Part shown: one piece after another, positions 40,039 to 49,045 of the stretch
Layout: each line of letters starts with the position of its first letter
Numbering within the stretch: position 1 is the first letter of the stretch
The notes under the pieces: model-generated
What the model was told of the DNA's origin: nothing
The model's input: only the letters and a program-made list of their open reading frames with translations
The model's database searches: none
Assembly (NCBI RefSeq): GCF_036880965.1
Contig: NZ_JBAJMV010000004.1
Coordinates: 372,001 to 436,000, forward strand
Reading direction: 5' to 3'
DNA from: JAUASW01 sp036880965
Lineage (GTDB): Bacteria; Pseudomonadota; Gammaproteobacteria; Burkholderiales; Burkholderiaceae_C
DNA: 64,000 nt
Translations under genes and position numbers: made by a program

Positions 40039-41120
40039 GGCTGAGCTTGGGTGAATGCTATCGCCGCCTCCACGCCATGCGGCGCCACCTCGCTCAGCTC
40101 CAACGTGGCCGCGCCAGCATAGGCCCAGTGCAGGCGTTCGCGCAGCGCGGCCAGGCCGGTGCCGAGTCCGCCGCCACTGGCCTGCAGGCCGATGCCGGTG
40201 TCGACGACGCGCAACCGGCAGCGCCCGCCGTCCAGCACCTCGGCATGCACGTCGATGCGGCCGCCCTCTTCGCTCGGGTCGATGCCATGCTGCACGGCGT
40301 TCTCCACCAGGGTCAGCAGGGTCATCGGCGGGCAAGGCAGCTGAGCCACGCCGGGGCCGATGTGCAGCGCAAAGGCCAGCCTGTCGGGCATGCGCATCTG
40401 CATCAGCTCCAGGTAGGCGCGCACCAGCTCGAGCTCCTGGCCCAGCGTATTGGCCGAGCCATCCAGGCGCGGCACGGCGGCGCGCAAATAGTCGGTCAGG
40501 CTTTGCAGCAGTTGGGGGGCGCGCGGCGAGCCGGCCTCCACCAGCGCCTGCACATTGGCCAGGGTGTTGAACAGGAAATGCGGCTGAGCCTGCGCGGTCA
40601 GCAGGCGCATACGCGCATCGAGCGCCTGGCGGGCCAGCTCGCTGCGTTCCAGCTCGAAGTCGATCGCTTGCTTTTCCACTCTTGCCTCACGTTGGCGCAG
40701 CAGGGCCGTCAGGGCCACCCAGGGCGCCACCAGCATGCCGAAGAAGACCAGGTTGGTGAAGCCCGTCAGGCGCTTGGGCGACTCCCAGAACATGGGTGCA
40801 CCCGGTGCCGTACTCAGCATGTAGATCACGAACAGGGTAATGGGCACGGCCAAGCCGACCGCCGCCACCTGCAGCGCCCAGCGTGCCAGCCATCTGGGCA
40901 GGCGGCGCGGCCATTGCTCGAACAAGCCGAAGACCAGCAGCAGCACCAGGCCGGTCGTGAACACGCGCAACACCACGCTCATCAAGCCGGACGCCCAGTT
41001 GAAACTGAACAGCAGCGTCAGGAGCGCACAGATGAGGCCGACGACGCGAACGCGTCGCCAGGCGAGCCAGGTCCGCCATCCGCGCGCGTGGCTTGTCTGG
41101 GGAATGAGAGGAGACATCAC
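40035..41120 (-). CDS. LytS/YehU-type sensor histidine kinase
   Basis: This encodes 361 residues. Four N-terminal membrane helices (about 25-145) carry no recognisable extracellular sensor. The His_kinase domain has His181 in AQAQPHFLFNTLANVQALVEAG. The ATPase domain has the N-box LTLVENAVQHGIDP and G-boxes VVDTGIGL and GGGLGTGLAALRERL. It phosphorylates the LytTR regulator encoded downstream (4-bp overlap). The small membrane gene lies 54 bp upstream on the same strand. Confidence 0.92.
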   Translation of the reverse strand: MMSPLIPQTSHARGWRTWLAWRRVRVVGLICALLTLLFSFNWASGLMSVVLRVFTTGLVLLLVFGLFEQWPRRLPRWLARWALQVAAVGLAVPITLFVIYMLSTAPGAPMFWESPKRLTGFTNLVFFGMLVAPWVALTALLRQREARVEKQAIDFELERSELARQALDARMRLLTAQAQPHFLFNTLANVQALVEAGSPRAPQLLQSLTDYLRAAVPRLDGSANTLGQELELVRAYLELMQMRMPDRLAFALHIGPGVAQLPCPPMTLLTLVENAVQHGIDPSEEGGRIDVHAEVLDGGRCRLRVVDTGIGLQASGGGLGTGLAALRERLHWAYAGAATLELSEVAPHGVEAAIAFTQAQP

Positions 41121-41174
41121 GGCAGGTTACTCGATGGCAGCGCTGAGTTCGCCAGCTTCCCATGCCAGCGGCGC

Positions 41175-41585
41175 TCAGCGCCAGCGCTGGCCAGGCTTGC
41201 GGAAATAGTGGTGCGCGATATAGCGCCATGGCAGCACCAGCGGCGTCAGCACCACCCCCATCGCGCAGGCAAAGGCGGTCTCTTCCACGGCCGGGGTCAT
41301 CGCCCCGCCCCGCCACAGCGGGTAGGCGATGGCAATCAACCAGACCGACTTCCAGATCAGCTCGAAGATCAGCAGCGGCAACATCTGCAGCGGGTAGCGC
41401 AGCCCCCACAGGCACAGGATCGCCAGCCCGCTCACCAGCGAGGCCGTTTCGCCCTTGCGCTGTGCCCAGAGGTCGGTGTGTTGCAGCATCACGGGGCCGA
41501 ACGAGAGGGTCAGGCCCACCGTGATCAGCAGATAGAACGCGCGCAGCAGGTGCAGGCGCCAGAGAGGGACGTCGTTGTCATTCAT
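41175..41585 (-). CDS. Small four-helix membrane protein, unknown
   Basis: This encodes 136 residues with four hydrophobic segments: LLRAFYLLITVGLTLSFGPVML, SLVSGLAILCLWGLRYPLQMLPLLIFELIW, SVWLIAIAYPLW and FACAMGVVLTPLVLPW. A His-His-Tyr-Phe end (YIAHHYFRKPGQRWR) faces the cytoplasm. The layout resembles small hypothetical membrane proteins that accompany LytS-type kinases in Burkholderiales, so it may contribute to signalling, but that is only context. Confidence 0.75.
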   Translation of the reverse strand: MNDNDVPLWRLHLLRAFYLLITVGLTLSFGPVMLQHTDLWAQRKGETASLVSGLAILCLWGLRYPLQMLPLLIFELIWKSVWLIAIAYPLWRGGAMTPAVEETAFACAMGVVLTPLVLPWRYIAHHYFRKPGQRWR

Positions 41586-41642
41586 GGGAGGGGTCAGTGG
41601 CTTGAAGTCGATCAGGGCTGCGGCGAGGTGAGGTGGGCGCCA

Positions 41643-42677
41643 TCAGCCGAGCTTGGCCAGGCGCTTTCGGACCTCGTCCACATTGGCCGGATTGGCGCGC
41701 TTGTTGGCGATGAAGCGCTCGTAGGCGGCCAAGGCCTGCGCCTTGTCGCCCTTGGCCAGGTAGGCGTCACCCAGGCGATGGTCGACGGGCAAGGCCTCGG
41801 CGCCGCTCAGCGTCCTGGCCCGCTCCAACAGGCGAATGCCTTCGTCGAGTTGGCCCTGGGCGACGTGGACACGACCCAGGCCGTAGTGGCCGGCGGCCTG
41901 ACTCGGCTGATCGCGCTGCAGGCCCTCATAAAGACTCCGGGCCTTGGCCAGGTCCTTGCCGTCCTTCAGAAAGATCAGCGCCAGCTGCATGGTGGCGTTG
42001 CGCGCCTCGTCCCGCATGGCCGAGTCCGTACCCGGCTTGAGCGCCAGCAACTCGGTTTCCATCTCGCGCCAATTCTTGGCCTCGGCGGCGATATGGACGC
42101 GGATGAGGCGCGCGGTTTCAGGCTGGCTGCTGCGCACGGCGGCCTCCAGCTCGCGGGCCTTGGAAACGCTGCCGCCCATCATGCCGGGCACCGTCAGGTA
42201 GAGCTTGGCCAGCTCCACCCGTGCCACAAAGCTGGCCGGATCCAGGGCCAGGGTGCGGACCCAGGACGCCTTCAGGCTGTCCAGCAGGCCCATGGCCTTG
42301 AACATGCCAAGGTCGAGCATATGCATGCTGAGATTCTGGGCGGTCGCCAGATGGCAGACCGCCACCGTCGGGTGCTGTTCGGTGCAAAGCCTGGCCTGCT
42401 GCGCGCCAGCCTCGAGCCGCTTTGCATCGCGGGGATCGCTGAAGGTCAGCGCCAGGGACAAAGCCGCGCTGGCTTCGGCATCGCCGGCGTTGGCCTTCAG
42501 GCGGGCCCGGGCCTGCTGCTCCAGTTCGGCGTACTTGCCGGCATCCTGCAGCGACTCCAGCTGGGCGTCCTTGAAGATGGCGGCCTGGGCGCTGCCCAGA
42601 GCACCCAGCGAGGCCAGCAGGGCAATGGCCACTGTGATCGAGCGGGGGCTGCGTGTGGGGAAGGATTGCGTGTTCAT
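41643..42677 (-). CDS. Secreted TPR protein
   Basis: This encodes 344 residues from ATG 42677, where a Sec signal peptide starts (cut after GSAQA). The mature protein is a helical repeat array: KYAELEQQARARLKAN, a Cys-bearing HPTVAVCHLATAQNL, FVARVELAKLYLTVPG, SQAAGHYGLGRVHVAQGQLDEGIRLLERART and DHRLGDAYLAKGDKAQALAAYERFI are tetratricopeptide-like. It probably scaffolds protein contacts in the periplasm. No good ribosome site precedes the ATG; instead a strong hairpin lies 18-44 bp upstream. It heads the operon with the membrane protein and the LytS/LytTR pair. Confidence 0.85.
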   Translation of the reverse strand: MNTQSFPTRSPRSITVAIALLASLGALGSAQAAIFKDAQLESLQDAGKYAELEQQARARLKANAGDAEASAALSLALTFSDPRDAKRLEAGAQQARLCTEQHPTVAVCHLATAQNLSMHMLDLGMFKAMGLLDSLKASWVRTLALDPASFVARVELAKLYLTVPGMMGGSVSKARELEAAVRSSQPETARLIRVHIAAEAKNWREMETELLALKPGTDSAMRDEARNATMQLALIFLKDGKDLAKARSLYEGLQRDQPSQAAGHYGLGRVHVAQGQLDEGIRLLERARTLSGAEALPVDHRLGDAYLAKGDKAQALAAYERFIANKRANPANVDEVRKRLAKLG

Positions 42678-42982
42678 GGGTGGTTTGGGCTGAAGGCAGG
42701 CCGTTGGAGACACGGCCTGCCGTTGAAAATTCGAAGGGACGGCGTCATTGTTTTCATCCCATCGCCCCTGGATGCCCGCGCTCAGACGAGTGACGGGCTG
42801 CGGCTACTCAGTCACGCCCGGTCGGGACGAACGGCCCGGCCCGGCGAGAAGCGCATGCCAGCGCCATTGGTCGCCGCCGAGCGTCACTCGTCATGGCAGC
42901 GCCGTCGCCGATCAGGCACGGCTGGGCCAAGGCCCGGTTGCCAAGGCACAGTAGGCGTGCTCACTCCATCGACCGCTTCGTC
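42678..42982. other. 305-bp divergent intergenic region
   Basis: This separates the minus-strand TPR gene from the plus-strand esterase gene. Besides the hairpin at 42695-42721, I see no clear promoter or palindrome. A plus-strand open frame runs through it into the esterase but has no start with a ribosome site before 42983. Confidence 0.5.
42695..42721 (-). repeat. Perfect 10-bp hairpin in the TPR gene leader
   Basis: GGCAGGCCGT and ACGGCCTGCC form a 10-bp perfect stem with a seven-base loop, 18 to 44 bases before the TPR ATG at 42677. There is no T-run, so it is not a normal terminator for either direction. It may limit translation initiation or stabilise the mRNA 5' end. The ORF's alternate start at 42713 would lie inside the loop. 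Confidence 0.55.
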
Positions 42983-43963
42983 ATGAACAACTTCCTGCGC
43001 TACTTGCTGCTTGGCTTTCTGGGCCTGCTCGCCCTGCTGGCTGTGCTGGCCGGCTTGTTCGGCTACTTCGTCTATACGCCCGATCCGGCGCAGCCGCAGC
43101 TGTCTGGCACCCTGGCCAAGGGATCGATCGACATGGCCGGCGTGACGCGGCGCTACCGCACCTATGTGCCCAAGGACCTGCCCAAGGGCGCGCCCCTGGT
43201 CGTGGTCATGCATGGCTCGGGCGAGGACGCACAGCGCATCCGCGCCGGCACCGGCTATGGCTTTGACCGGTTGGCCGACCAGCATGGCTTCGCGGTCGTC
43301 TACCCGAAGTCCTTTGGCTTCAGCTGGAACGACTGCAGCGTGATAGGCGACGTCAAGGTGAACGGTGTCAGTGCCGACGACGCCAGCTTCGTGGCCGCCA
43401 TGGTCGACAAGTTGGTCGGCGAGCTCGGCATTGACTCGGCGCGGGTGTTCGCGACCGGCGTTTCATCTGGCGGCTCGATGGCGATCCGCCTGGCGCTGGA
43501 ACACCCGACCCGCTACCGGGCGGTGGCCGCAGTTGCCGCCAATCTGCCGACGCCGCAGAACTTCCAATGCCAGCCGGCGGCGAATGGCACGTCGGTGATG
43601 ATCATGAACGGCACGCGTGATCCGCTGGTGCCCTATGAAGGTGGCGAGATCAATCTGCTGGGGCTGTTCTACGAGGGCGGCCCGGTCATGTCCTCGCGCG
43701 CATCGGCCCAGTATTTCGCCGATTGGAACCACCTGGGTGGCGCGCCCCAGGTCAGCCACGTCGATATGGACGAGGGTGTCAGGGTCGAGCGAGCCCGCTG
43801 GCACAAGCAGGGCAAGAACGAGGTGGAACTGGTGAGCATTCACGGCGGCGGCCACGGCCTGCCGCAAGCCTACGCGCAGCGCCCCCGCCTGCTGGGACCT
43901 TCACCGATGCAGCCCGACGGGCCCGCAATGATCTGGGACTTCTTTGCACGCCAGCAACGCTGA
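42983..43963 (+). CDS. PHB-depolymerase/LpqC-like esterase, membrane anchored
   Basis: This encodes 326 residues. An N-terminal membrane helix (LLLGFLGLLALLAVLAGLFGYFV) anchors a periplasmic alpha/beta hydrolase. The oxyanion region is VVVMHGSGEDAQ, the nucleophile Ser sits in ATGVSSGGSMAIRLA, the acid in NGTRDPLVPY, and the His in HGGGHGLPQAY. This is the esterase_PHB/LpqC family (feruloyl esterases, acetyl xylan esterases, PHB depolymerases); which ester it cuts is not evident. It is followed by a membrane protein 52 bp downstream on the same strand. Confidence 0.88.
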   Translation: MNNFLRYLLLGFLGLLALLAVLAGLFGYFVYTPDPAQPQLSGTLAKGSIDMAGVTRRYRTYVPKDLPKGAPLVVVMHGSGEDAQRIRAGTGYGFDRLADQHGFAVVYPKSFGFSWNDCSVIGDVKVNGVSADDASFVAAMVDKLVGELGIDSARVFATGVSSGGSMAIRLALEHPTRYRAVAAVAANLPTPQNFQCQPAANGTSVMIMNGTRDPLVPYEGGEINLLGLFYEGGPVMSSRASAQYFADWNHLGGAPQVSHVDMDEGVRVERARWHKQGKNEVELVSIHGGGHGLPQAYAQRPRLLGPSPMQPDGPAMIWDFFARQQR

Positions 43964-44014
43964 AGCACCCGGCACCCCGCCCCATCTGAAATCAAGCCCT
44001 CGATATTCCAAGTC

Positions 44015-44740
44015 ATGCCCATTCTTCAAGTCAACCCCGACAGTCCTGCCCTGGTTCACGCCGCCGCCGCGGCCGTGCTCTACCTGCATATTGGCTCCGG
44101 CAGCGTCGGCCTGCTCTCCGGTGCGGCCTCCATGGTGTTCCGCAAGGGCTCGCGCCTGCACCGCCTGAGCGGCAAGGTCTTCGTCATTGCCATGTTGCTC
44201 ATGTCCGCCATCGGTGCTGCCGTGGCGCCCTTCCTCCCCACGCCCGAACGCGCCTCGGTGGTGGCGGGGGGGCTGACCTTCTACCTGGTCCTGAGCGCCT
44301 GGGCGGTGCTCAAGCGCAAGCCCGGTCAGATCGGGGCCTTCGACTACGGGCTGCTGCTGACTTCAACGGGCATCGTGGCAGCCGGCGCCTACTTCATGCG
44401 GCTGGCCGCACAAAGCCCGAACGGCCAGCTCGACGGGCAGCCGGCGGCAGCTTTCGTGCTGTTCATGATCGTAGGCAGCCTGGCGGCGGTGGGCGACCTG
44501 CGCCTGATCCTGCGGCGCGGCGTCAGCGGTGCCACCCGCCTGGCGCGCCATTTGTGGCGCATGTGCGTTGCGCTCTTCATTGCGGCCAACTCGCTGTTCC
44601 TGGGCCAGCAACAAGTCTTTCCGAAGTCCTTGCAAGGCTCGGCCTGGCTGTTCGTGCCGGCAATTGCGATCCTGGCGACGCTGCTGTTCTGGCTGTGCCA
44701 TGTGGGCTATGGCGCCTACAGGCGCAGGCGTGCTGCCTGA
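44015..44740 (+). CDS. DUF2306-like membrane protein
   Basis: This encodes 241 residues with six to seven membrane helices. The start VLYLHIGSGSVGLLSGAASMVFRKGSRLHRLSGKVFVIAML has the 'HI.(S/A)G...GxxLHRxxGK' pattern of DUF2306 proteins. It may be involved in membrane homeostasis; function is unknown. It follows the esterase and converges on GH2 (20 bp between stops), so it is the last gene of a two-gene unit. Confidence 0.78.
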   Translation: MPILQVNPDSPALVHAAAAAVLYLHIGSGSVGLLSGAASMVFRKGSRLHRLSGKVFVIAMLLMSAIGAAVAPFLPTPERASVVAGGLTFYLVLSAWAVLKRKPGQIGAFDYGLLLTSTGIVAAGAYFMRLAAQSPNGQLDGQPAAAFVLFMIVGSLAAVGDLRLILRRGVSGATRLARHLWRMCVALFIAANSLFLGQQQVFPKSLQGSAWLFVPAIAILATLLFWLCHVGYGAYRRRRAA

Positions 44741-44760
44741 ATGCCAGGGAAGCTGGCTGC

Positions 44761-47403
44761 TCAGTCGGCCAGGGAACGCAGGCTCAGTGATTTGCGCAGC
44801 GCTTCAAGGCCGGACTGGGAAGACAGGCGCAGGCTGATGCGCTCGCCAGGCAGCAGGGTCAGGGCGTTGTCGGAGACCTCGGCGTCAAGGTCTCCGAAAT
44901 CGACCCACAAGGCACGGACCAGCCTCGTCGCCTTCAGCAGAAGCTTGAAGCCTTGGCCATCGCGGCTCAGCTCGGCCTGCAGGCGAGCATCACGCCAGCT
45001 CATGTCCTTCGCCGCCCTGAAGTAGACGACGCCGCGCGACGCCGGCTCGCCCTCCACCTGTAGGTCGAACACCGCGACGGTGGATGCCGGATCGGCAACG
45101 CCCGCCAACTCGGCATCGGTGTAGTGAGCCAGCTTCGTTGCTGAAAGCGGCGCCAACTCCACCGGCCGGCGTTCGTCGCGCAGCGTCTTGCCATCGAGCG
45201 TCATCAAGCGCAGCCGCAGCTCGCCGCGCCGCGCTTGCGTGCGGTCGTTGAGCAGGCTGACCGAGGTCTTGCCTTCGGCGTCGCGCAGCGCAGCCACAGC
45301 GACCGGCGCATAGAAGCGGCGCGCATGGAACTGCAAAGCCTTCCAGCGGCCGAACCAGTCGATGCCGGACCAGGAGGCGCCCGGCCACACGTCGTTCAAT
45401 TGCCAGTACAGCGAGCCCATGGTGAACGGCCGGCTGGCGCGGTGGTGCAAGGCGGCGAGCTGGATGCCCTCGGCCTGCATGACCTGGCTCAGATAGGCGA
45501 AGTCAGCAAAATCCCTGGGCTCACCGAACTCATCCTTCACGTACTTCTTCAGGCGCTCGTTGCCCTTGCCGGCCATGAACTTCTGGTGCGCCACGATCAC
45601 CGGCGTGGCCAGGCCCTGCTCGCTGCGCTTGGCGAAGGCGTCGATCGTGCGCTGCACCGGCCAAGCCTGCAGGCCGTACTCGGACATGAAACGCGGCGTG
45701 ATCTCCAGGTACTTGGTCACCGGATGCGCCGGGTTTCCCCAGACCTCCCAGTAATGCATGTCGCCGCTGGCCGGCGTGTTGGCCACGTCGCCCCCGTCGT
45801 CGCTGGGCGAGCTGGCCCAGTAGGCGATGCCGCCGCCTTCCTGCGCGACGAGTTGGCGCAGCTCGGTGCCGAAGAGCTGCACATAGCCCTGCCAGACCTT
45901 GTCAGCGAAAACAGGATCGGCCTCCTTCAAGGCCTTGCCCTGGCCCCAGTATTTCCAGGCGACTTCTTGCTCGTTGTTGCCGCACCAGAGCACCAGGCTC
46001 GGGTGATTGCGCAGGCGGCGCACCTGCTGGCGCGCTTCCTCGATCACATTGGCGCGGAAGGCATCGTCATAGGCCGGCTGCATGCCGCCGCCGAACATGA
46101 AGTCCTGCCAGACGAGCAGGCCCAGCTCATCCGCCAGGTCGAAGAACTCCTCGCTCTCGTAATAGCCACCGCCCCAGCTGCGCAGCATGTTCATGTTCGC
46201 GTCGCGCGCCGACTGCAGCACGCGGCGCAATTGCGCCTTGGTCACCCGCGGCTGGAACATGTCGAAGGGAATGCTGTTCGCGCCCTTGGCGAACACCGGA
46301 ATGCCGTTGACGACGAAATGAAAGCTGCGGCCCTTGCCATCCGGCTCGCGGCGCAGCTCGACGCTGCGAAGGCCGGTACGCGCAGTCGTCTTGGCGACGA
46401 CGTTCTTGCCGTCGCTGACTTCCAGCTCGTAGCGGTACAGCGGTTGCGCGCCGTAGCCGTTCGGAAACCAGCGCTGCGGGCGGTCGATGTGAATCGGCAG
46501 TTCGATACGCTGTTCGCCGGCGCTCATGGCCACGCGACGCTCGGCCGCAAGAGAACGCCTGCCGCCCGGTTCGGTCTGCCACAGGCGCAAGTCGAACTGG
46601 CCATCGCGCTCAACCTCGGCCGACAGGATCGCAACGACGTCGGCCCGAGCCGCTTGCACATGGTCCTGTCGAAGCTGCAGGTCAGCGATACGCACGGCAT
46701 TCCAGCTCTGCAGGACGATCGGCTTCCAGAGCCCGGCCGTGACATAGCGCGGCCCCCAGTCCCAGCCGTAGTGATAGCCGGGCTTGCGCGCGAAGTTGCC
46801 GGTCATTGCATCGGCCGGCTCGTCACCATGGGGCGATGGATAGTTGCCCGCAAGCTTGTGCGGCATCGCCTGCACCTGCGGCAGCAAGCTGACGATGGGC
46901 GAGCGCAGGACGATGCGCAGCGCGTTGCCCTTGGCGCGCAGTCTGGCCTGCACCGGCACGCGCCAGCTGCGGAAGGCGTTGTCGGCTGTCAGCACTTTCT
47001 CGCCATTGAGGTAGACCTCGGCGAACGTGTCCAGCCCTTCGAACACCAGGTCGCTGCGCGCACTCGTCAGTGCGGTGCTCGGTGCGTCGAAGCGCGTCTG
47101 GTATTCCCAATCGGCCAGGCCTATCCACTGCAGCGCGGCTTCGGGTGCGCCGACATAGGGGTCGGGAATCAAGCCGTGCGCCAGCAGGTCGGTGTGCACC
47201 GTGCCGGGCACTTTCGCCGCACGTGCGATCGCTGCTTCCGCATGTTTGGCGACTTGCGCGTTGCCGGGCAAGAGGCGAAAGGTCCAGCCCATGTCGATGC
47301 TGAAACTGGCCGACTCCCTTGCCAACACTGGCAGGGCAGCGGCGAACAAGGCCAGGCCGCACACGGCTTGCTTGAGGGACGGCCACAGCGAATCTCTGCT
47401 CAT
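44761..47403 (-). CDS. GH2 beta-mannosidase
   Basis: This encodes 880 residues, Sec-exported (hydrophobic lead ending PVLAR). GH2 order: beta-sandwich (LVFEGLDTFAEVYLNGEKV, HYGWDWGPRYVTAGLW with the Trp-Asp-Trp-Gly-Pro typical of beta-mannosidases), then the TIM barrel. Acid/base is Glu478 in WCGNNEQE and nucleophile Glu575 in FMSEYGLQ. It removes terminal beta-1,4-mannose, the last mannose of the N-glycan core or of mannan ends. Its start overlaps the stop of the halogenase-like gene (ATGA), giving tight coupling. Confidence 0.95.
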   Translation of the reverse strand: MSRDSLWPSLKQAVCGLALFAAALPVLARESASFSIDMGWTFRLLPGNAQVAKHAEAAIARAAKVPGTVHTDLLAHGLIPDPYVGAPEAALQWIGLADWEYQTRFDAPSTALTSARSDLVFEGLDTFAEVYLNGEKVLTADNAFRSWRVPVQARLRAKGNALRIVLRSPIVSLLPQVQAMPHKLAGNYPSPHGDEPADAMTGNFARKPGYHYGWDWGPRYVTAGLWKPIVLQSWNAVRIADLQLRQDHVQAARADVVAILSAEVERDGQFDLRLWQTEPGGRRSLAAERRVAMSAGEQRIELPIHIDRPQRWFPNGYGAQPLYRYELEVSDGKNVVAKTTARTGLRSVELRREPDGKGRSFHFVVNGIPVFAKGANSIPFDMFQPRVTKAQLRRVLQSARDANMNMLRSWGGGYYESEEFFDLADELGLLVWQDFMFGGGMQPAYDDAFRANVIEEARQQVRRLRNHPSLVLWCGNNEQEVAWKYWGQGKALKEADPVFADKVWQGYVQLFGTELRQLVAQEGGGIAYWASSPSDDGGDVANTPASGDMHYWEVWGNPAHPVTKYLEITPRFMSEYGLQAWPVQRTIDAFAKRSEQGLATPVIVAHQKFMAGKGNERLKKYVKDEFGEPRDFADFAYLSQVMQAEGIQLAALHHRASRPFTMGSLYWQLNDVWPGASWSGIDWFGRWKALQFHARRFYAPVAVAALRDAEGKTSVSLLNDRTQARRGELRLRLMTLDGKTLRDERRPVELAPLSATKLAHYTDAELAGVADPASTVAVFDLQVEGEPASRGVVYFRAAKDMSWRDARLQAELSRDGQGFKLLLKATRLVRALWVDFGDLDAEVSDNALTLLPGERISLRLSSQSGLEALRKSLSLRSLAD

Positions 47404-48926
47404 GGGGCGGGCACTTTCCAATAGCGGTCTATCCATTGCTGGTGCGTCGGCATGGCCGCGACGGCGCTCGCCAGCGCCGCACGCATGCCGTCGACATAGC
47501 TGGCCAGTTTGTCCTCGGGCATGTCATCCACGACAGGGTGGTAACTCTGAGGCAGGATGCGCTGGCCGAGCATCACCTGAACCCAGCTCGGCAAGGCGAA
47601 GAAATCTTCACCGTTGCGGAAGTAGCGGCCATCGCAGCGGAACAGGTCCATCGCCTCCTGCAGGCTGTCCGGGATGGACATCGTGCGGCAGTAGTTCCAG
47701 AAAGGCGTGTCGTCGCGTTCGGTGGCGTGGTAATGCAGGATCAGGAAGTCGCGGGTGCGCTCGTACTCGAAGGCCGACTCGCGGTTGAAGCGCTCGCTCA
47801 GCAGAGGGTTGAAGTCGCGGTCCGGGAACAGGCTCAAGAGCCGGCTGATGCCCGACTGCGCCAGGTAGATGCTGGTGGACTCCAGCGGCTCCAGGAAGCC
47901 GCTGGCCAGGCCCAGGGCCACGACATTCTTGTTCCAGAACTTCCTGCGCATGCCGGTGGTGAAGCGCAAGGGGCGCGGCTCGGCCAAGGCCTTGCCATCA
48001 AGCTTGGCGAGCAGGGTGGCGGCTGCCTCGTCGTCGCTGATGTACTGGCTCGAATAAACATAGCCGTTGCCCACGCGGTGCTGCAACGGAATGCGCCACT
48101 GCCAGCCGGCCGCGCGTGCGGTGGCACGGGTGTAGGGCGTGATCGGGGCGACGCCTTCGCTGGGCACCGCCATCGCGCGGTCGCAGGGCAGCCAATGCGT
48201 CCAGTCCACGTAGCCGGTCTTCAGCGTCTGCTCGATCAGCAGGCCGCGAAAGCCCGAGCAATCAATGAACAAATCGCCTTCGACCACTCCGCCGCCTTCC
48301 AGCTTCACCGATTCGACGAAGCCGCTTTCAGCCTGCTGGTTCACGCTGACGATCTTGCCTTCGATGCGCTGCACGCCGCGGCCCTCGGACAGCTCGCACA
48401 GGAAGCGCGCATAAAGGCTGGCATCGAAGTGATAGGCGTAGGCGATGTCGGCCATCGGCGAGCTGGCCGGGGCATTGGGGTCACCGGGGATGAACCTGCC
48501 CTGCGGCGCCATCACCGTCTGCAGCGAGTAGTCGCCGATGGGCGAGGCCCGGCCCGAGAGGAACTGCTTCAGCCAGAACTGATGGAAGGGCAAGGGCCCG
48601 AGCGAACGTCCGATGACACCGAAGCCATGGATATAGCTGTCGCCGATGCGGCTCCAGTCATTGAATTGAATGCCGAGCTTGATCGTGCCCTGCGTACGCT
48701 TGACGAATTCGGCTTCGTCGATGCCCAGCATCTGCCCGTTGAAGAGGCGGATGTGCGGCACGCTCGCTTCGCCGACGCCGACGATGCCGATCTCTTCGGA
48801 CTCGACCAGGCGCACCGAAGCCTGCTTGCCGAGATAGGTGGCCAGCGCAGCCGCCGCCATCCAGCCGGCGCTGCCGCCGCCGACGACGACCACGCGTCGA
48901 ATTCGCTTGCTGCCCGTGTCGTCCAT
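47400..48926 (-). CDS. Tryptophan halogenase family flavoprotein
   Basis: This encodes 508 residues from ATG 48926. FAD-binding GGGSAGWMAA (about 16-25), the WxWxIP motif in GWQWRIP that blocks monooxygenation, and the halogenase catalytic residues Lys83 (TIKLG, PrnA Lys79) and Glu (SGFLEPLESTSIY, PrnA Glu346) are present. By sequence it could form hypohalous acid and chlorinate an aromatic substrate. Its operon (TonB receptor, then GH2) points instead to glycan use; many Xanthomonas and Caulobacter TonB-receptor loci carry such genes with no proven chemistry. Overlap with GH2 is four bases. It needs a reduced-flavin source, none of which is encoded beside it. Confidence 0.9.
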   Translation of the reverse strand: MDDTGSKRIRRVVVVGGGSAGWMAAAALATYLGKQASVRLVESEEIGIVGVGEASVPHIRLFNGQMLGIDEAEFVKRTQGTIKLGIQFNDWSRIGDSYIHGFGVIGRSLGPLPFHQFWLKQFLSGRASPIGDYSLQTVMAPQGRFIPGDPNAPASSPMADIAYAYHFDASLYARFLCELSEGRGVQRIEGKIVSVNQQAESGFVESVKLEGGGVVEGDLFIDCSGFRGLLIEQTLKTGYVDWTHWLPCDRAMAVPSEGVAPITPYTRATARAAGWQWRIPLQHRVGNGYVYSSQYISDDEAAATLLAKLDGKALAEPRPLRFTTGMRRKFWNKNVVALGLASGFLEPLESTSIYLAQSGISRLLSLFPDRDFNPLLSERFNRESAFEYERTRDFLILHYHATERDDTPFWNYCRTMSIPDSLQEAMDLFRCDGRYFRNGEDFFALPSWVQVMLGQRILPQSYHPVVDDMPEDKLASYVDGMRAALASAVAAMPTHQQWIDRYWKVPAP

Positions 48927-49045
48927 CGCTCGCCTCGGTCTCTGCAAAAGAAAAGATCGGCAGTCGCATTGGTTGATGCTGATGACTGCCGATGTGAAGC
49001 CCCCTCACGCCGTCAGACGCGAGGGGGATCGAGGAAAAGAATCCA

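Noticed and set aside
47400..48926. Natural-product biosynthetic cluster
   Set aside because: The halogenase-like gene has no NRPS, PKS or tailoring neighbours; its operon is for glycan use.
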